Assembly: GCA_018971065.1 (NCBI GenBank)
Contig: JAGWVC010000048.1
Coordinates: 1 to 29,662 of the forward strand
Reading direction: 5' to 3'
Origin: Sphingomonadales bacterium
GTDB lineage: Bacteria; Pseudomonadota; Alphaproteobacteria; Sphingomonadales; Sphingomonadaceae
DNA length: 29,662 nucleotides
Of the stretch, positions 1-7,983 are shown piece by piece. The notes beneath the pieces were generated by a model. The model worked only from the letters and a program-made list of their open reading frames with translations, ran no database searches and had not been told where the DNA came from. The stretch's first letter is position 1. Each line of letters begins with the position of its first letter. The translations under genes were made by a program, and so were the position numbers.

Positions 1-546
1 CGCGAGGGCACCGGCCGCTCGCACCTCGGCCTCACCCGCGTCGGCGAACGCCGCCCGCTGGTCCCGCCGGTCGGCATGTGCCACGTCGCGTGGAGCGGCC
101 AGCCCGCCATCGCCGCCTATATCGCCCGGGCTGAACCCAGCCTCGCCCCTGCCATGCTCCAGCGCCTCACCGATTCCTTCCCGCTGATCCGTGCGCGCGG
201 CTATGCCATCGCCGCCAAGGGGCCGCGCGCCACCCAGCCGCACGATGCCACCTGGCTCCCGCTCGACCAGGTGCGCGACGCCGCCTACTGGGATTCGGTC
301 GCCGGCATGATCGGCCAACTCACCGCACCCGAAATCCAGGCGTTCGACCCCGCCGAAGCCGCGCAGGCCGGCGTCAGCTACATCTCCGCGCCGGTGTTCT
401 CGCCCGAAGGCCGCGTCGCCTACCAGCTCGTGCTGTCGGGCCTGCCCAGCAGCCTCTCCGCCACCGACATCGCCCTCCACGCCGAACGCCTCTGCGCCAC
501 CGCCGCCGCCGTCACCGGCGAAACCCACGGCCGCCAGCCCACCTGA
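1..546 (+). CDS. IclR-family transcriptional regulator, C-terminal effector domain (5' truncated)
   Basis: The frame is open from the first base of the window and ends at a TGA at 544-546, giving the last 181 residues of a longer protein. The visible part resembles the effector-binding domain of IclR regulators: an early GERRPLVPPVG...HVAW segment, a middle RARGYAIA strand-turn, and a late SYISAPVFSPEGRVAYQLVL segment that matches the usual 'apVfd..G.vv.al.l' core. The N-terminal winged helix-turn-helix must lie upstream, outside the window. Such proteins bind a small molecule, often an aromatic or short-chain acid, and control nearby catabolic genes; the ligand cannot be told here. The next gene, serS, is 87 bases downstream and functionally unrelated. 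An internal ATG at 76 is not the true start because the conserved domain extends upstream of it. Confidence 0.72.
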   Translation, partial: REGTGRSHLGLTRVGERRPLVPPVGMCHVAWSGQPAIAAYIARAEPSLAPAMLQRLTDSFPLIRARGYAIAAKGPRATQPHDATWLPLDQVRDAAYWDSVAGMIGQLTAPEIQAFDPAEAAQAGVSYISAPVFSPEGRVAYQLVLSGLPSSLSATDIALHAERLCATAAAVTGETHGRQPT

Positions 547-633
547 CCACCCGGAACGAAACCCGCTCCGCAGATCGAATTGGTGCATTCCCGCGCTTGA
601 CCGGCGCAGCGGCGGCCAATACGCCGCCAGACC

Positions 634-1920
634 ATGCACGATATCAAGCTGATCCGCGAACACCCCGAAGCCTTCGACGCCGGCCTCGCCCGCCGTGGAC
701 TCGAACCGCTGTCCGCCACCCTGCTCGCCGCCGACGCCGCCTCGCGCGATATGCAGAATCGCGCCCAGCAAATGCTCGCCCGCCGGAACGAGGCATCGAA
801 AGCGATCGGTGCCGCCAAGGCCGCGAAGGACGAAGCCACCGCCGCCGCGCTGATGGCCGAAGTCGCCACCCTGAAGGAGCAGCTCCCCGCGCTCGAAACC
901 GCGCAGGACGAAGCGGTCAAGACACTCGAAGCCCAACTCGCCGCCATCCCCAACCTCCCCGCCGAGGAAGTCCCCCAGGGCGGGGGTGAGGACGAAAACG
1001 TCGAGCAATCCCGCTGGGGCACCCCGCGCGACGCCACCGGCTGCCGCGATCACGTCGATCTCGGCGCCCCCCTCGGCCTCGATTTCGAGAGCGCCCAGAA
1101 AGTCTCCGGCGCCCGCTTCGCCTACCTGCGCGGGCCATTGGCACGCCTCAACCGCGCCCTCGCCGCCTTCATGCTCGATACCCACACCGGCACGTTCGGC
1201 TACGAAGAAGTCGCGCCCCCGGTCATGGTCCGCGACGAAGCCCTGTTCGGCACCGCCCAGCTTCCCAAGTTCGCCGAAGACCTGTTCCGCACCACCGACG
1301 GCCGCTGGCTCATCCCCACCGCCGAAGTCAGCCTCACCAACCTCGTCCGCGAGGCGATCCTCTCCGAAGCCGAACTGCCCCTGCGCTTCACCGCGCTCAC
1401 CCCCTGCTTCCGCTCCGAAGCCGGCGCGGCGGGCAAGGACACGCGCGGCCTGATTCGCCAGCACCAGTTCGACAAGGTCGAGATGGTCAGCATCACCACC
1501 CCCGAAGCGTCCGAGGCCGAACACGAACGGATGACCGGCGCCGCCGAAGCCATCCTGCAATCGCTCGACCTGCCCTACCGCAAGATGCTGCTCTGCTCGG
1601 GCGACATGGGCTTCTCGGCACGCAAGACCTACGATCTCGAAGTCTGGCTGCCCGGCCAGGCGAAATACCGCGAGATCAGCTCCTGCTCCAACTGCGGCGA
1701 TTTCCAGGCCCGCCGGATGCAGGCGCGCTTCCGCCCCGCCGGCGACCAGAAGGGCACCCGCTTCGTCCACACCCTCAACGGCTCGGGCCTCGCCGTCGGC
1801 CGCACCTTGGTGGCGGTGCTGGAAAACTGGCAGAACGCCGATGGCTCGGTCACCGTCCCCCCGGCGCTGCGCCCGTGGATGGGCGGCGTCGAAGTCCTCG
1901 AACCGGCGGCCAAAGCCTGA
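634..1920 (+). CDS. serS: Seryl-tRNA synthetase
   Basis: Cytoplasmic class II aminoacyl-tRNA synthetase that charges tRNA-Ser (and tRNA-Sec) with serine. At 428 residues it has the normal bacterial length. Residues about 1-105 form the Ala/Glu/Lys-rich helical arm (antiparallel coiled coil) that grips the long variable arm of tRNA-Ser. The catalytic core follows, with TAEVSLTN at 229-236 (serine pocket), motif 2 at [14 protein letters not shown] from residue 259, and motif 3 near the C terminus at [19 protein letters not shown]. The ATG at 634 gives the canonical MHDIKLIRE start. The stop overlaps the next start by one base (TGATG), so surE is probably translationally coupled. Confidence 0.97.
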   Translation: MHDIKLIREHPEAFDAGLARRGLEPLSATLLAADAASRDMQNRAQQMLARRNEASKAIGAAKAAKDEATAAALMAEVATLKEQLPALETAQDEAVKTLEAQLAAIPNLPAEEVPQGGGEDENVEQSRWGTPRDATGCRDHVDLGAPLGLDFESAQKVSGARFAYLRGPLARLNRALAAFMLDTHTGTFGYEEVAPPVMVRDEALFGTAQLPKFAEDLFRTTDGRWLIPTAEVSLTNLVREAILSEAELPLRFTALTPCFRSEAGAAGKDTRGLIRQHQFDKVEMVSITTPEASEAEHERMTGAAEAILQSLDLPYRKMLLCSGDMGFSARKTYDLEVWLPGQAKYREISSCSNCGDFQARRMQARFRPAGDQKGTRFVHTLNGSGLAVGRTLVAVLENWQNADGSVTVPPALRPWMGGVEVLEPAAKA

Positions 1921-2684
1921 TGCGCATCCTCCTCACCAACGACGACGGCATCCACGCCCCCGGCCTCGCCGTGCTGGAAGCCATCGCCCGCACCCTGTCG
2001 GACGACATCTGGATCTGCGCTCCGTCCGAGGAACAGTCGGGTGCCGGCCACTCGCTCACCCTCACCCGCCCGGTGCGCCTGCGTGAGCACGATTCGCGCC
2101 GCTTCTCGGTCACCGGCACCCCCACCGATGCCGTCACCATGGCGCTCAAGAAGCTGCTCCCCGCCCCGCCCGACCTCATTCTCTCGGGCGTCAATCGCGG
2201 CGCCAACCTCGGCGACGACGTGACGTATTCGGGCACCGTCTCCGCCGCGCTCGAAGGCGCGCTCGCCGGAATCCGCTCGATCGCGCTCAGCCAGGTCTAC
2301 GCGAAGGAGGGCATGGCCGACGCCGTGCCGTTCGACGCCGCAGAACACTGGGGAGAACGCGTGCTTCGCCCCCTGCTTGACGCTCCCTTCGCGCCGCGTA
2401 CTCTGGTAAACATCAACTTTCCGCCGGTAACGGCCAACGCGGTAAGGGGCATACGCGTGGTTCGACAGGGCTTTCACGACTATGCGCGCGGCTCGGTGGT
2501 CGAGGGTACCGACCCGCGCGGCTATCGCTACTTCTGGTTCGGCCTCCACGGCATCGAGCACACCCCCGGCCACGCGACCGATCTCGAAGCCATCGCCGAT
2601 GGCATGATCAGCGTCACCCCGCTGCAGATCGACTACACGCACGAAGCCTCGCTCGGCGCGCTCGCCGCCCGGTACGGCGCATGA
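1920..2684 (+). CDS. surE: 5'/3'-nucleotidase SurE
   Basis: Metal-dependent survival protein SurE, a nucleoside monophosphate phosphatase that also trims short polyphosphate. The 254-residue product starts at the ATG at 1920, which overlaps the serS stop and gives the family start [10 protein letters not shown]. The metal ligands expected for the family are present: D8 and D9 in TNDDG, S40 in EEQSGAGHS and N92 in SGVNRGANLG. The open frame continues upstream to 1875, but those residues lie within serS and precede the conserved start. There is no Shine-Dalgarno, which fits coupling to serS. The stop overlaps the following gene as ATGA. In many proteobacteria surE is followed by pcm and nlpD; here pcm is absent and an NlpD-like gene follows directly. 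Confidence 0.96.
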   Translation: MRILLTNDDGIHAPGLAVLEAIARTLSDDIWICAPSEEQSGAGHSLTLTRPVRLREHDSRRFSVTGTPTDAVTMALKKLLPAPPDLILSGVNRGANLGDDVTYSGTVSAALEGALAGIRSIALSQVYAKEGMADAVPFDAAEHWGERVLRPLLDAPFAPRTLVNINFPPVTANAVRGIRVVRQGFHDYARGSVVEGTDPRGYRYFWFGLHGIEHTPGHATDLEAIADGMISVTPLQIDYTHEASLGALAARYGA

Positions 2685-3649
2685 AGGCGGCCGGGCTCAA
2701 CGGCTCCCTGGCGGCCCTCGCGCTGGCGCTGCTGGTTGCGACACCCACCCTGGCGAAGGAAAAGCCCGAAGCCGCCGCCCCGCACAAGCACGCGAAGAAG
2801 GCCGCGCCCGAAGCGAAGGCCAAGGCGAAAAAGGCCGCCGAAAAGCCCGCTCCCGCGAAAAAGAAGCCGAAGGCCAAACCCGCCGAAGACGACACCCCCT
2901 CGCCCGAAACCGAAACGGTCCACGTCGTCAAGCCGGGCGAAACCCTCGGCGGCATCGCCATCCGCGCCAAAGTGCCACGCGTCCTCATCGCCGAAGCCAA
3001 TAGCCTGCCCAAGCCGTGGACCGTCCACGCCGGCCAGAAGCTGAAGCTGCCGCGCACGAAGCACCATATCGTCAAGGACGGCGAAACCGGCTTCGACATC
3101 GCCTACCAGTACGGCGTCCCGTTCAGCTCGATCGCCGTCGCCAACGGCCTGTCGCCCAAAGCCGTGCTGAAAACCGGGCAGGACCTGCTGATCCCCACCA
3201 TCCTCGCGCCGTCGAAGCCCGCGCCCAAATCCGGCGATGACGAAGACGCCACCCCCGCCAAACCCGCAAAAGCCGCGTTCATCTGGCCGCTCGACGGCAA
3301 GGTCCGCCGTGGCTTCGCCCCGCGCACCGGCGCCAATTACCATGACGGCATCGACATCGCCGCCGCCCCCGGCTCGGCCGTCCGCGCGGCGGACGGCGGC
3401 ACCGTCATCTTCGCCGGCAAGGAACCCAAAAGCTTCGGCAACCTCGTCGTCGTCCAGCACAACGGCGGCTGGCAATCGGCATACGGCTTCCTCGGCAAGA
3501 TCACCGTCGCCAAGGGCGATACCGTGAAGAAGCGCGAACGCATCGGCCTCGTCGGCCGCACCGGCAAGGCCACGCAGGACGAACTCCACTTCGAACTGCG
3601 CAAGGCCAACGAACCGGTCGATCCCACCGACCAGCTCCCCGCCCGCTGA
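2681..3649 (+). CDS. NlpD-like LysM/LytM (M23) envelope protein, apparently degenerate active site
   Basis: Exported 322-residue protein. Residues 1-25 are a signal peptide ending TPTLA with no lipobox cysteine, so it is probably soluble periplasmic and not a lipoprotein as in E. coli NlpD. A Lys/Ala/Pro/Glu-rich linker (about 26-78) precedes two LysM peptidoglycan-binding repeats (about 80-124 and 128-172) and a C-terminal M23/LytM domain (about 198-318). Of the zinc site, H221 and D225 of HxxxD are present, but the usual HxH is E301-L-H303 and the usual Y-A-H is Y268-G-F270. NlpD and EnvC are catalytically dead LytM proteins that activate amidases, so an activator role is more likely than hydrolysis (inference). 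ATGA overlap with surE indicates coupling. A strong terminator follows at 3749. Confidence 0.88.
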   Translation: MKAAGLNGSLAALALALLVATPTLAKEKPEAAAPHKHAKKAAPEAKAKAKKAAEKPAPAKKKPKAKPAEDDTPSPETETVHVVKPGETLGGIAIRAKVPRVLIAEANSLPKPWTVHAGQKLKLPRTKHHIVKDGETGFDIAYQYGVPFSSIAVANGLSPKAVLKTGQDLLIPTILAPSKPAPKSGDDEDATPAKPAKAAFIWPLDGKVRRGFAPRTGANYHDGIDIAAAPGSAVRAADGGTVIFAGKEPKSFGNLVVVQHNGGWQSAYGFLGKITVAKGDTVKKRERIGLVGRTGKATQDELHFELRKANEPVDPTDQLPAR

Positions 3650-3748
3650 TCCCTCCCCCGTTCAGGGGATTGGGGTTTTCCCGTAACCACCCCATCAAGG
3701 GCCGCGACCCTCAGGCCGCGCGCCTCCGGCGCCGCGACCTGACCTCTA

Positions 3749-3784
3749 AGGCCCGGATGCTTTCCCGCGTCCGGGCCTCTTTTC
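3749..3784 (+). terminator. Rho-independent terminator after the serS-surE-NlpD run
   Basis: A perfect 9-bp stem, AGGCCCGGA (3749-3757) with TCCGGGCCT (3770-3778), closes a 12-base loop and runs into a T-containing tail (CTCTTTT). It lies about 100 bases after the NlpD-like stop and separates that operon from the DUF3800 gene. Confidence 0.8.
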
Positions 3785-3822
3785 CGCTCCGCGCCGCCCA
3801 TTTGACGGTTGCGGCAAAGCGC

Positions 3823-3851
3823 TTGCAGGCTCTAACAGCAATCTATATTAC
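3823..3851 (+). promoter_or_regulatory. Candidate sigma-70-type promoter of the DUF3800 gene
   Basis: The 75 bases before the DUF3800 gene are clearly richer in A/T than the surroundings. TTGCAG (3823-3828) is followed at 17-base spacing by TATTAC (3846-3851), or at 15 bases by TATATT (3844-3849). Both are imperfect matches, so the region is supported better than the exact boxes. Confidence 0.3.
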
Positions 3852-3910
3852 TGATTAACATAGACTTGTGCGGAATATCGCGCGCGCAGGCACGCAACGA
3901 ACGGGCCAAC

Positions 3911-4768
3911 ATGAGCTGGACACTGTTCATCGATGAATCCGGCCAGGACCAGCGGCAATCCCCTTACGAGGTTCTGGCCGGCATCGCCGTTCAGGATCGC
4001 AAGGTATGGCCGCTGATCCGCGACCTTTCCGACGCACAGCAGCACATCTTCGGAATGCGGCTGTTCGAAGCCTATGGCCGGGAAGCGAAGGCCCAGAAAC
4101 TGCTTGATCGCAAGACCTTCCGCCACGCCGCGCAACTCGATCCGTTCGACCACGCCCCGCGCACGCAACTGGCACGCGAAATGCTCGGCGACGGCACGGC
4201 ACCAACCCGCGCCCGGCTCACCGCCCTGGGCCAGGCCAAGATCGAATACTGCCGCTTCAGCCTCGATCTCGCCCGCAGACATGGCGCCCGGGTGTTCGCC
4301 ACGATCGTCCCGCGCGAGGCAGCTCGGCCCGAAAAAGGCGAAGCATTGCGCAAGGACTACGCGTTTCTGTTCGAACGCTTCTACTATTTCCTCAACGGCA
4401 TGGCCGAAAATCCGATGGGTTATCTGGTGTTCGACGAGCTCGACCGCAGCGCCGCGCATCTCCTGCTCGGACAGGTAGCCGGCTATTTCGTGAACACCCG
4501 CAACGGACGCAGCCGCTCACGGCTCATCATTCCAGAGCCGTTTTTCGTCCACAGCGACCTGACCACGCTGATCCAGACCGCCGATATCGTGGCCTACGTC
4601 ATCAGCTGGGGCTTGCGCCTGCGCCGCATGACAGCGCCCGCGCGCGGCGAGTTGCAGCCTTTGGTGGAACTGGTGCGCAGGCTGGAATTCAGGCACCGGA
4701 CCGATGCGGGCTACCCGATCCACGGCATGAAGCTGATCGACGATCTTCGGCCCAAAGCCCTGGCCTGA
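3911..4768 (+). CDS. DUF3800 domain protein
   Basis: Protein of 285 residues matching the DUF3800 pattern: an N-terminal strand with D8-E9-S10-G (TLFIDESG), a central YLVFDELDRS (D175, E176), and a C-terminal HSDLTTLIQTADIVAYVISW with D216 and D225. The family is thought to have an RNase H-like fold with clustered acidic residues, and members often occur singly or near mobile or defence genes; the biochemical role is unsettled. The ATG at 3911 is chosen because it places the conserved strand at residues 4-10; an in-frame TTG at 3866 adds 15 unconserved residues. The gene stands alone, behind a terminator and an AT-richer leader, with somewhat more mixed codon use than its neighbours, which hints at separate acquisition (inference). 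No partner gene or mobile element is visible nearby. Confidence 0.8.
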   Translation: MSWTLFIDESGQDQRQSPYEVLAGIAVQDRKVWPLIRDLSDAQQHIFGMRLFEAYGREAKAQKLLDRKTFRHAAQLDPFDHAPRTQLAREMLGDGTAPTRARLTALGQAKIEYCRFSLDLARRHGARVFATIVPREAARPEKGEALRKDYAFLFERFYYFLNGMAENPMGYLVFDELDRSAAHLLLGQVAGYFVNTRNGRSRSRLIIPEPFFVHSDLTTLIQTADIVAYVISWGLRLRRMTAPARGELQPLVELVRRLEFRHRTDAGYPIHGMKLIDDLRPKALA

Positions 4769-4869
4769 AACGCAAAGAAGGCAATGCAAGCGTTTCCGCC
4801 AACAAAGCCTCCACACCGCAATCTACGCGATCCGCGCCGTTTTTCAACCCCCGCCCTCGGCCCCGCCCA

Positions 4870-5274
4870 TCACCGCAGCGCCCAGAACACCGTCCCCATC
4901 GCCAGATAGCCCACCAGCCAATAGGCGCAGTCCACCCACACGAACCGGCTCTCCGCGCCCGTCCGCCGATAGGCCAGCCACACCGCCGGTACCACGAAGG
5001 CGATCGCCAGCCCGCCCGATTGCATCCAGTACAGCCAGGGCTTGGCCGCCAGCTTCTCCGGCCCGATCCGCGCCAGGCTGTGGCCCAGCATCGCCGCCGC
5101 CAGCAGCCACACCGCCAGCGACATGCCATAGTTCTGCGCCGGCCGCTTGCCCGCCGCATCCACGCCCGCCAGCAGCGGCTTGCCGGTGTTGAACAACACC
5201 CCATGCCAGACGATGCCGATCGCCACCGCCAGGTTCGCCGCCAGAATCACCGCCAGCCAGTTCACCGGACCCAT
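4870..5274 (-). CDS. DUF1761-like small integral membrane protein
   Basis: Protein of 134 residues with four hydrophobic segments (about 5-28, 52-70, 80-103 and 111-132) and short loops. The opening MGPVNWLAVILAANLAVAIG and the WHGVLF segment resemble DUF1761 proteins, whose function is unknown. The ATG at 5274 is chosen because GGGGAGA lies at a suitable distance upstream; a longer open frame to 5361 adds charged residues before the first membrane segment and lacks such a site. It is convergent with the DUF3800 gene and divergent from rimO, whose ATG is 74 bases away, so the two probably share a promoter region. No substrate can be assigned. Confidence 0.72.
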   Translation of the reverse strand: MGPVNWLAVILAANLAVAIGIVWHGVLFNTGKPLLAGVDAAGKRPAQNYGMSLAVWLLAAAMLGHSLARIGPEKLAAKPWLYWMQSGGLAIAFVVPAVWLAYRRTGAESRFVWVDCAYWLVGYLAMGTVFWALR

Positions 5275-5348
5275 CGCACGTCTCCCCAATCGGCGCCCAT
5301 CGCGCGGGAGTAGCGCGAAACCGCCCAAAGGTGTAGGGGCGCACCCGC

Positions 5349-6758
5349 ATGGCATCCTCAATTACCCCCACTCGTATCGAAGCGGCTCCCCGCGTCGGCA
5401 TGGTCAGCCTCGGCTGTCCCAAGGCGCTGGTCGATTCCGAACGCATCCTCACCAAGCTCCGCGCCGACGGCTACGCGATGAGCGCCGACTATGCCGGCGC
5501 CGATGTCGTGCTGGTCAACACCTGCGGCTTCCTCGATTCCGCCAAGGAGGAAAGCCTTTCCGCCATCGGTGAGGCCATCGCCGAAAACGGCCGCGTCATC
5601 GTCACCGGCTGCATGGGCAACGAAGCCGAAGTCATCCGCGCGAAATTCCCCGCCGTGCTCGCCGTCACCGGCGCCCACCAGTACGAAGCCGTGGTCGAAG
5701 CCGTCCACGCCGCCGCCCCGCCCACGCGCGGCCCGTTTGTCGATCTCGTTCCCGGAGCCGACGACGGCGGCATCAAGCTCACCCCGCGCCACTACAGCTA
5801 CCTGAAGATTTCCGAAGGCTGCAACCACGCCTGCGCATTCTGCATCATCCCGCAGCTGCGCGGACCGCTGGCCAGCCGCCGCATCGACGCCGTCCTGCGC
5901 GAAGCCGAAAAACTCGTCGCCGCCGGCACCCGCGAACTGCTGGTGATCAGCCAGGACACTTCCGCCTACGGCCTCGATCTCGCCCACGCCGAATACCCAT
6001 GGAAGGGCCACCCCACCCGCACCCACATGACCGACCTCGCCCGCGAGCTCGGCGGTCTGCGCACCCCGGAAGGCACGCCCCCCTGGGTCCGCCTCCACTA
6101 CGTCTACCCCTATCCCCACGTCGAAGCCGTCATCCCCCTGATGGCCGAAGGCCTGATCACCCCCTACCTCGACATCCCGTTCCAGCACGCCGCGCCCAAC
6201 GTGCTGCGCGCCATGAAACGCCCCGCCAACGAAGCCAAGGTGCTCGAACGCCTGAAGGCGTGGCGCGCGATCTGCCCCGATCTCGCCATTCGCTCCAGCT
6301 TCGTCGTCGGCTTCCCGGGCGAGACCGAGGCCGATTTCCAGTACCTGCTCGACTGGCTTGACGAAGCCCAGCTCGATCGCGTCGGCGCCTTCCGTTTCGA
6401 GCCCGTAGAAGGCGCCCCCGCCAACGCCTTGCCCGATGCCGTCCCCGAAGCGGTAAAGGAAGAACGCTTCGCCCGCATCATGGCCAAGACCGAAGCCATC
6501 AGCGCCGCGAAGCTCGCCGCCAAGATCGGCCGCACCGTGCCCGTCATCATCGACGAGGTGGGCGAGCCCGATGAGGACGGCGACGTCGGCGCCACCGGCC
6601 GCAGCCAGGCCGACGCGCCCGAGATCGACGGCGCGGTCTACCTGCGCAACGTGCCTGATTCGCTGATTCCCGGCGCCATCGTCCCCGTCACCATCGAGGA
6701 TGCCGACGCGCACGATCTTTTCGGCGTGATTGCATCGCACGCAAGTGGCGGGAATTGA
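5349..6758 (+). CDS. rimO: Ribosomal protein uS12 methylthiotransferase RimO
   Basis: Radical-SAM enzyme that adds a methylthio group to the conserved aspartate of ribosomal protein S12. The 469-residue product has the three-part layout: an N-terminal UPF0004 domain with cysteines C23, C59 and C88 for one 4Fe-4S cluster; a radical-SAM core with C158-x3-C162-x2-C165 ([12 protein letters not shown]); and a C-terminal TRAM domain from about 400, ending [20 protein letters not shown]. The sequence RGPLASRR right after the radical-SAM cysteines is typical of RimO (MiaB has RGKERSR-like sequence). The start ATG at 5349 gives a usual length, although the Shine-Dalgarno is weak. A strong terminator lies 118 bases downstream. 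Confidence 0.96.
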   Translation: MASSITPTRIEAAPRVGMVSLGCPKALVDSERILTKLRADGYAMSADYAGADVVLVNTCGFLDSAKEESLSAIGEAIAENGRVIVTGCMGNEAEVIRAKFPAVLAVTGAHQYEAVVEAVHAAAPPTRGPFVDLVPGADDGGIKLTPRHYSYLKISEGCNHACAFCIIPQLRGPLASRRIDAVLREAEKLVAAGTRELLVISQDTSAYGLDLAHAEYPWKGHPTRTHMTDLARELGGLRTPEGTPPWVRLHYVYPYPHVEAVIPLMAEGLITPYLDIPFQHAAPNVLRAMKRPANEAKVLERLKAWRAICPDLAIRSSFVVGFPGETEADFQYLLDWLDEAQLDRVGAFRFEPVEGAPANALPDAVPEAVKEERFARIMAKTEAISAAKLAAKIGRTVPVIIDEVGEPDEDGDVGATGRSQADAPEIDGAVYLRNVPDSLIPGAIVPVTIEDADAHDLFGVIASHASGGN

Positions 6759-6789
6759 ACGAATTCGTACATAGTTGCAAAATTTGCAC

Positions 6790-6907
6790 GCAAGTTGGCA
6801 GTTTTCGCACTTGCAGCAATGTCAGTAGCTGGACATAAGGGACGGGCCTTTCAGGCATCCTCTCCCAAACTATTCAGGGCCGGTCGCAAGACCGGCCCTT
6901 TCTTTTT
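6790..6907 (+). ncRNA. Candidate small RNA ending in the terminator after rimO
   Basis: Between rimO and corA is an AT-richer stretch unlike the flanks. TTGAAC (6755-6760) and CAAAAT (6778-6783) sit 17 bases apart and would start a transcript near 6790. It would contain a 6-bp inverted repeat (GCAAGT 6790-6795, ACTTGC 6809-6814), an unpaired-looking pyrimidine patch (CATCCTCTCCC, about 6857-6867) and a terminal hairpin with a T run. A stand-alone promoter-like sequence, CU-rich patch and strong terminator are common in bacterial small RNAs. The same terminator may simply end the rimO transcript, so this is a candidate only. Confidence 0.28.
6876..6907 (+). terminator. Rho-independent terminator between rimO and corA
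   Basis: Perfect 9-bp stem, AGGGCCGGT (6876-6884) with ACCGGCCCT (6891-6899), six-base loop CGCAAG and a tail TTTCTTTTT to 6907. The T run is on the plus strand only, so it ends transcription from rimO (or a small RNA) and not from corA. Confidence 0.9.
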
Positions 6908-6943
6908 GCGCCTGCAAAGTGCGGATCGTGCGGTTGCACGCAA

Positions 6944-7918
6944 CTACAGCCAGCCCATCCGCCGGAACCGCAGCCACAAGCCGCCACAGATCGCCACCAT
7001 CAACCCCACCGCCATGTAATACCCATGCCGCCAGTGCAGCTCGGGCATGAACTCGAAGTTCATCCCGTAAACCCCGGCAATCGCCGTCGGCACCGCCAGA
7101 ATCGCCGCCCAGGCTGCCAGTTGCCGGGTCATGTCGCCCTGCCGGTGCTGCTCCAGCAGCGATGCGGTTTCCACCACGCTCGCCAGCGTCTCCTTCAGCC
7201 CGCCCAGCCGCACCATCGTCCGCCGCACATGGTCCAGCACGTCGCGAAACCACACCCGTGCCGCCGGGTCCACCACAGGCAGGTCCACCGTCGCCAGCCG
7301 CTCGCACACTTCTTCCATCGGCCCGATGATCCGCTGGAACCGTCGCAGCCGCCGCCGCAGCCGGAATATCCGCCGGATCGTCGACGGCTGCGGAAACACC
7401 TCGATCGCGTCCTCCTCGATGCGCTGCACCAGATCCTCCAGCCGGTCCAGGATCGGCTGGTAGCCATCGACGATGTAATCCAGGATCGCGTGCGCCACAT
7501 AGTCCACGCCCTCGCGCAGCCGCAGCGTGTCCGCCTCCAGCCGCTTGCGCAGCGGCGCATGGTCGCGCACCGAACCGTGCCGCACCGAAATCAGGAAATC
7601 GCGCCCCAGGAACAGCGCGGTCTGGCCATAACCGATGTTGTCCCCCTCCTCCACCGCAGCGGTGCGCGCCGCGACGAACAGTTGCGGCCCATAGATGTCC
7701 ACCTTCGGCATCTGCTGCGGGTTCAGCGCATCCTCCACCGCCAGCGGATGCAGCCCATACTGGCTGGCCACCAGCGCCATCTCGTCGGCATCCGGCTCCG
7801 CCAGCCCGATCCAGTCGAACACCCCCGCCGGCAATGCCTCGCGCGCGTGCCCGTCGATGCGGATCGCGTGTTCGGACCGGTTTCCAGCACTATAGCGGCG
7901 CGCGGCGATGATCGTCAT
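6944..7918 (-). CDS. corA: CorA-family magnesium/cobalt transporter
   Basis: Inner-membrane divalent cation channel of the 2-TM-GxN class. The long N-terminal cytoplasmic part contains the alpha/beta domain (about 1-130) and the willow helices (about 135-260) rich in Arg, Glu and Leu. Two C-terminal transmembrane helices follow, joined by the signature G285-M286-N287 in VYGMNFEFMPEL. The C terminus ends in positively charged residues (RFRRMGWL), as expected for the cytoplasmic tail. The ATG at 7918 gives 324 residues and a family-like start; the open frame also allows a GTG at 7957 but adds 13 unconserved residues. It is divergent from the monooxygenase gene with only 65 bases between the two starts. 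It is one of the diverged CorA members, so Mg2+ versus Co2+/Ni2+ preference is not assigned. Confidence 0.93.
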   Translation of the reverse strand: MTIIAARRYSAGNRSEHAIRIDGHAREALPAGVFDWIGLAEPDADEMALVASQYGLHPLAVEDALNPQQMPKVDIYGPQLFVAARTAAVEEGDNIGYGQTALFLGRDFLISVRHGSVRDHAPLRKRLEADTLRLREGVDYVAHAILDYIVDGYQPILDRLEDLVQRIEEDAIEVFPQPSTIRRIFRLRRRLRRFQRIIGPMEEVCERLATVDLPVVDPAARVWFRDVLDHVRRTMVRLGGLKETLASVVETASLLEQHRQGDMTRQLAAWAAILAVPTAIAGVYGMNFEFMPELHWRHGYYMAVGLMVAICGGLWLRFRRMGWL

Positions 7919-7983
7919 GGCGCCGTATCTGGCACCCCACCGCGCCACTGGCAACACGCCCGCCGCCGTGGCATGTCATCCCC

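Noticed and set aside
2736..3044. Tandem-repeat-like AAG/GCC run in the NlpD-like gene
   Set aside because: It is the Lys/Ala/Pro-rich linker typical of such proteins, not a nucleotide repeat array.
6795..7019. 74-residue open frame after rimO
   Set aside because: Starts at TTG, runs through the terminator hairpin and ends antisense to corA.
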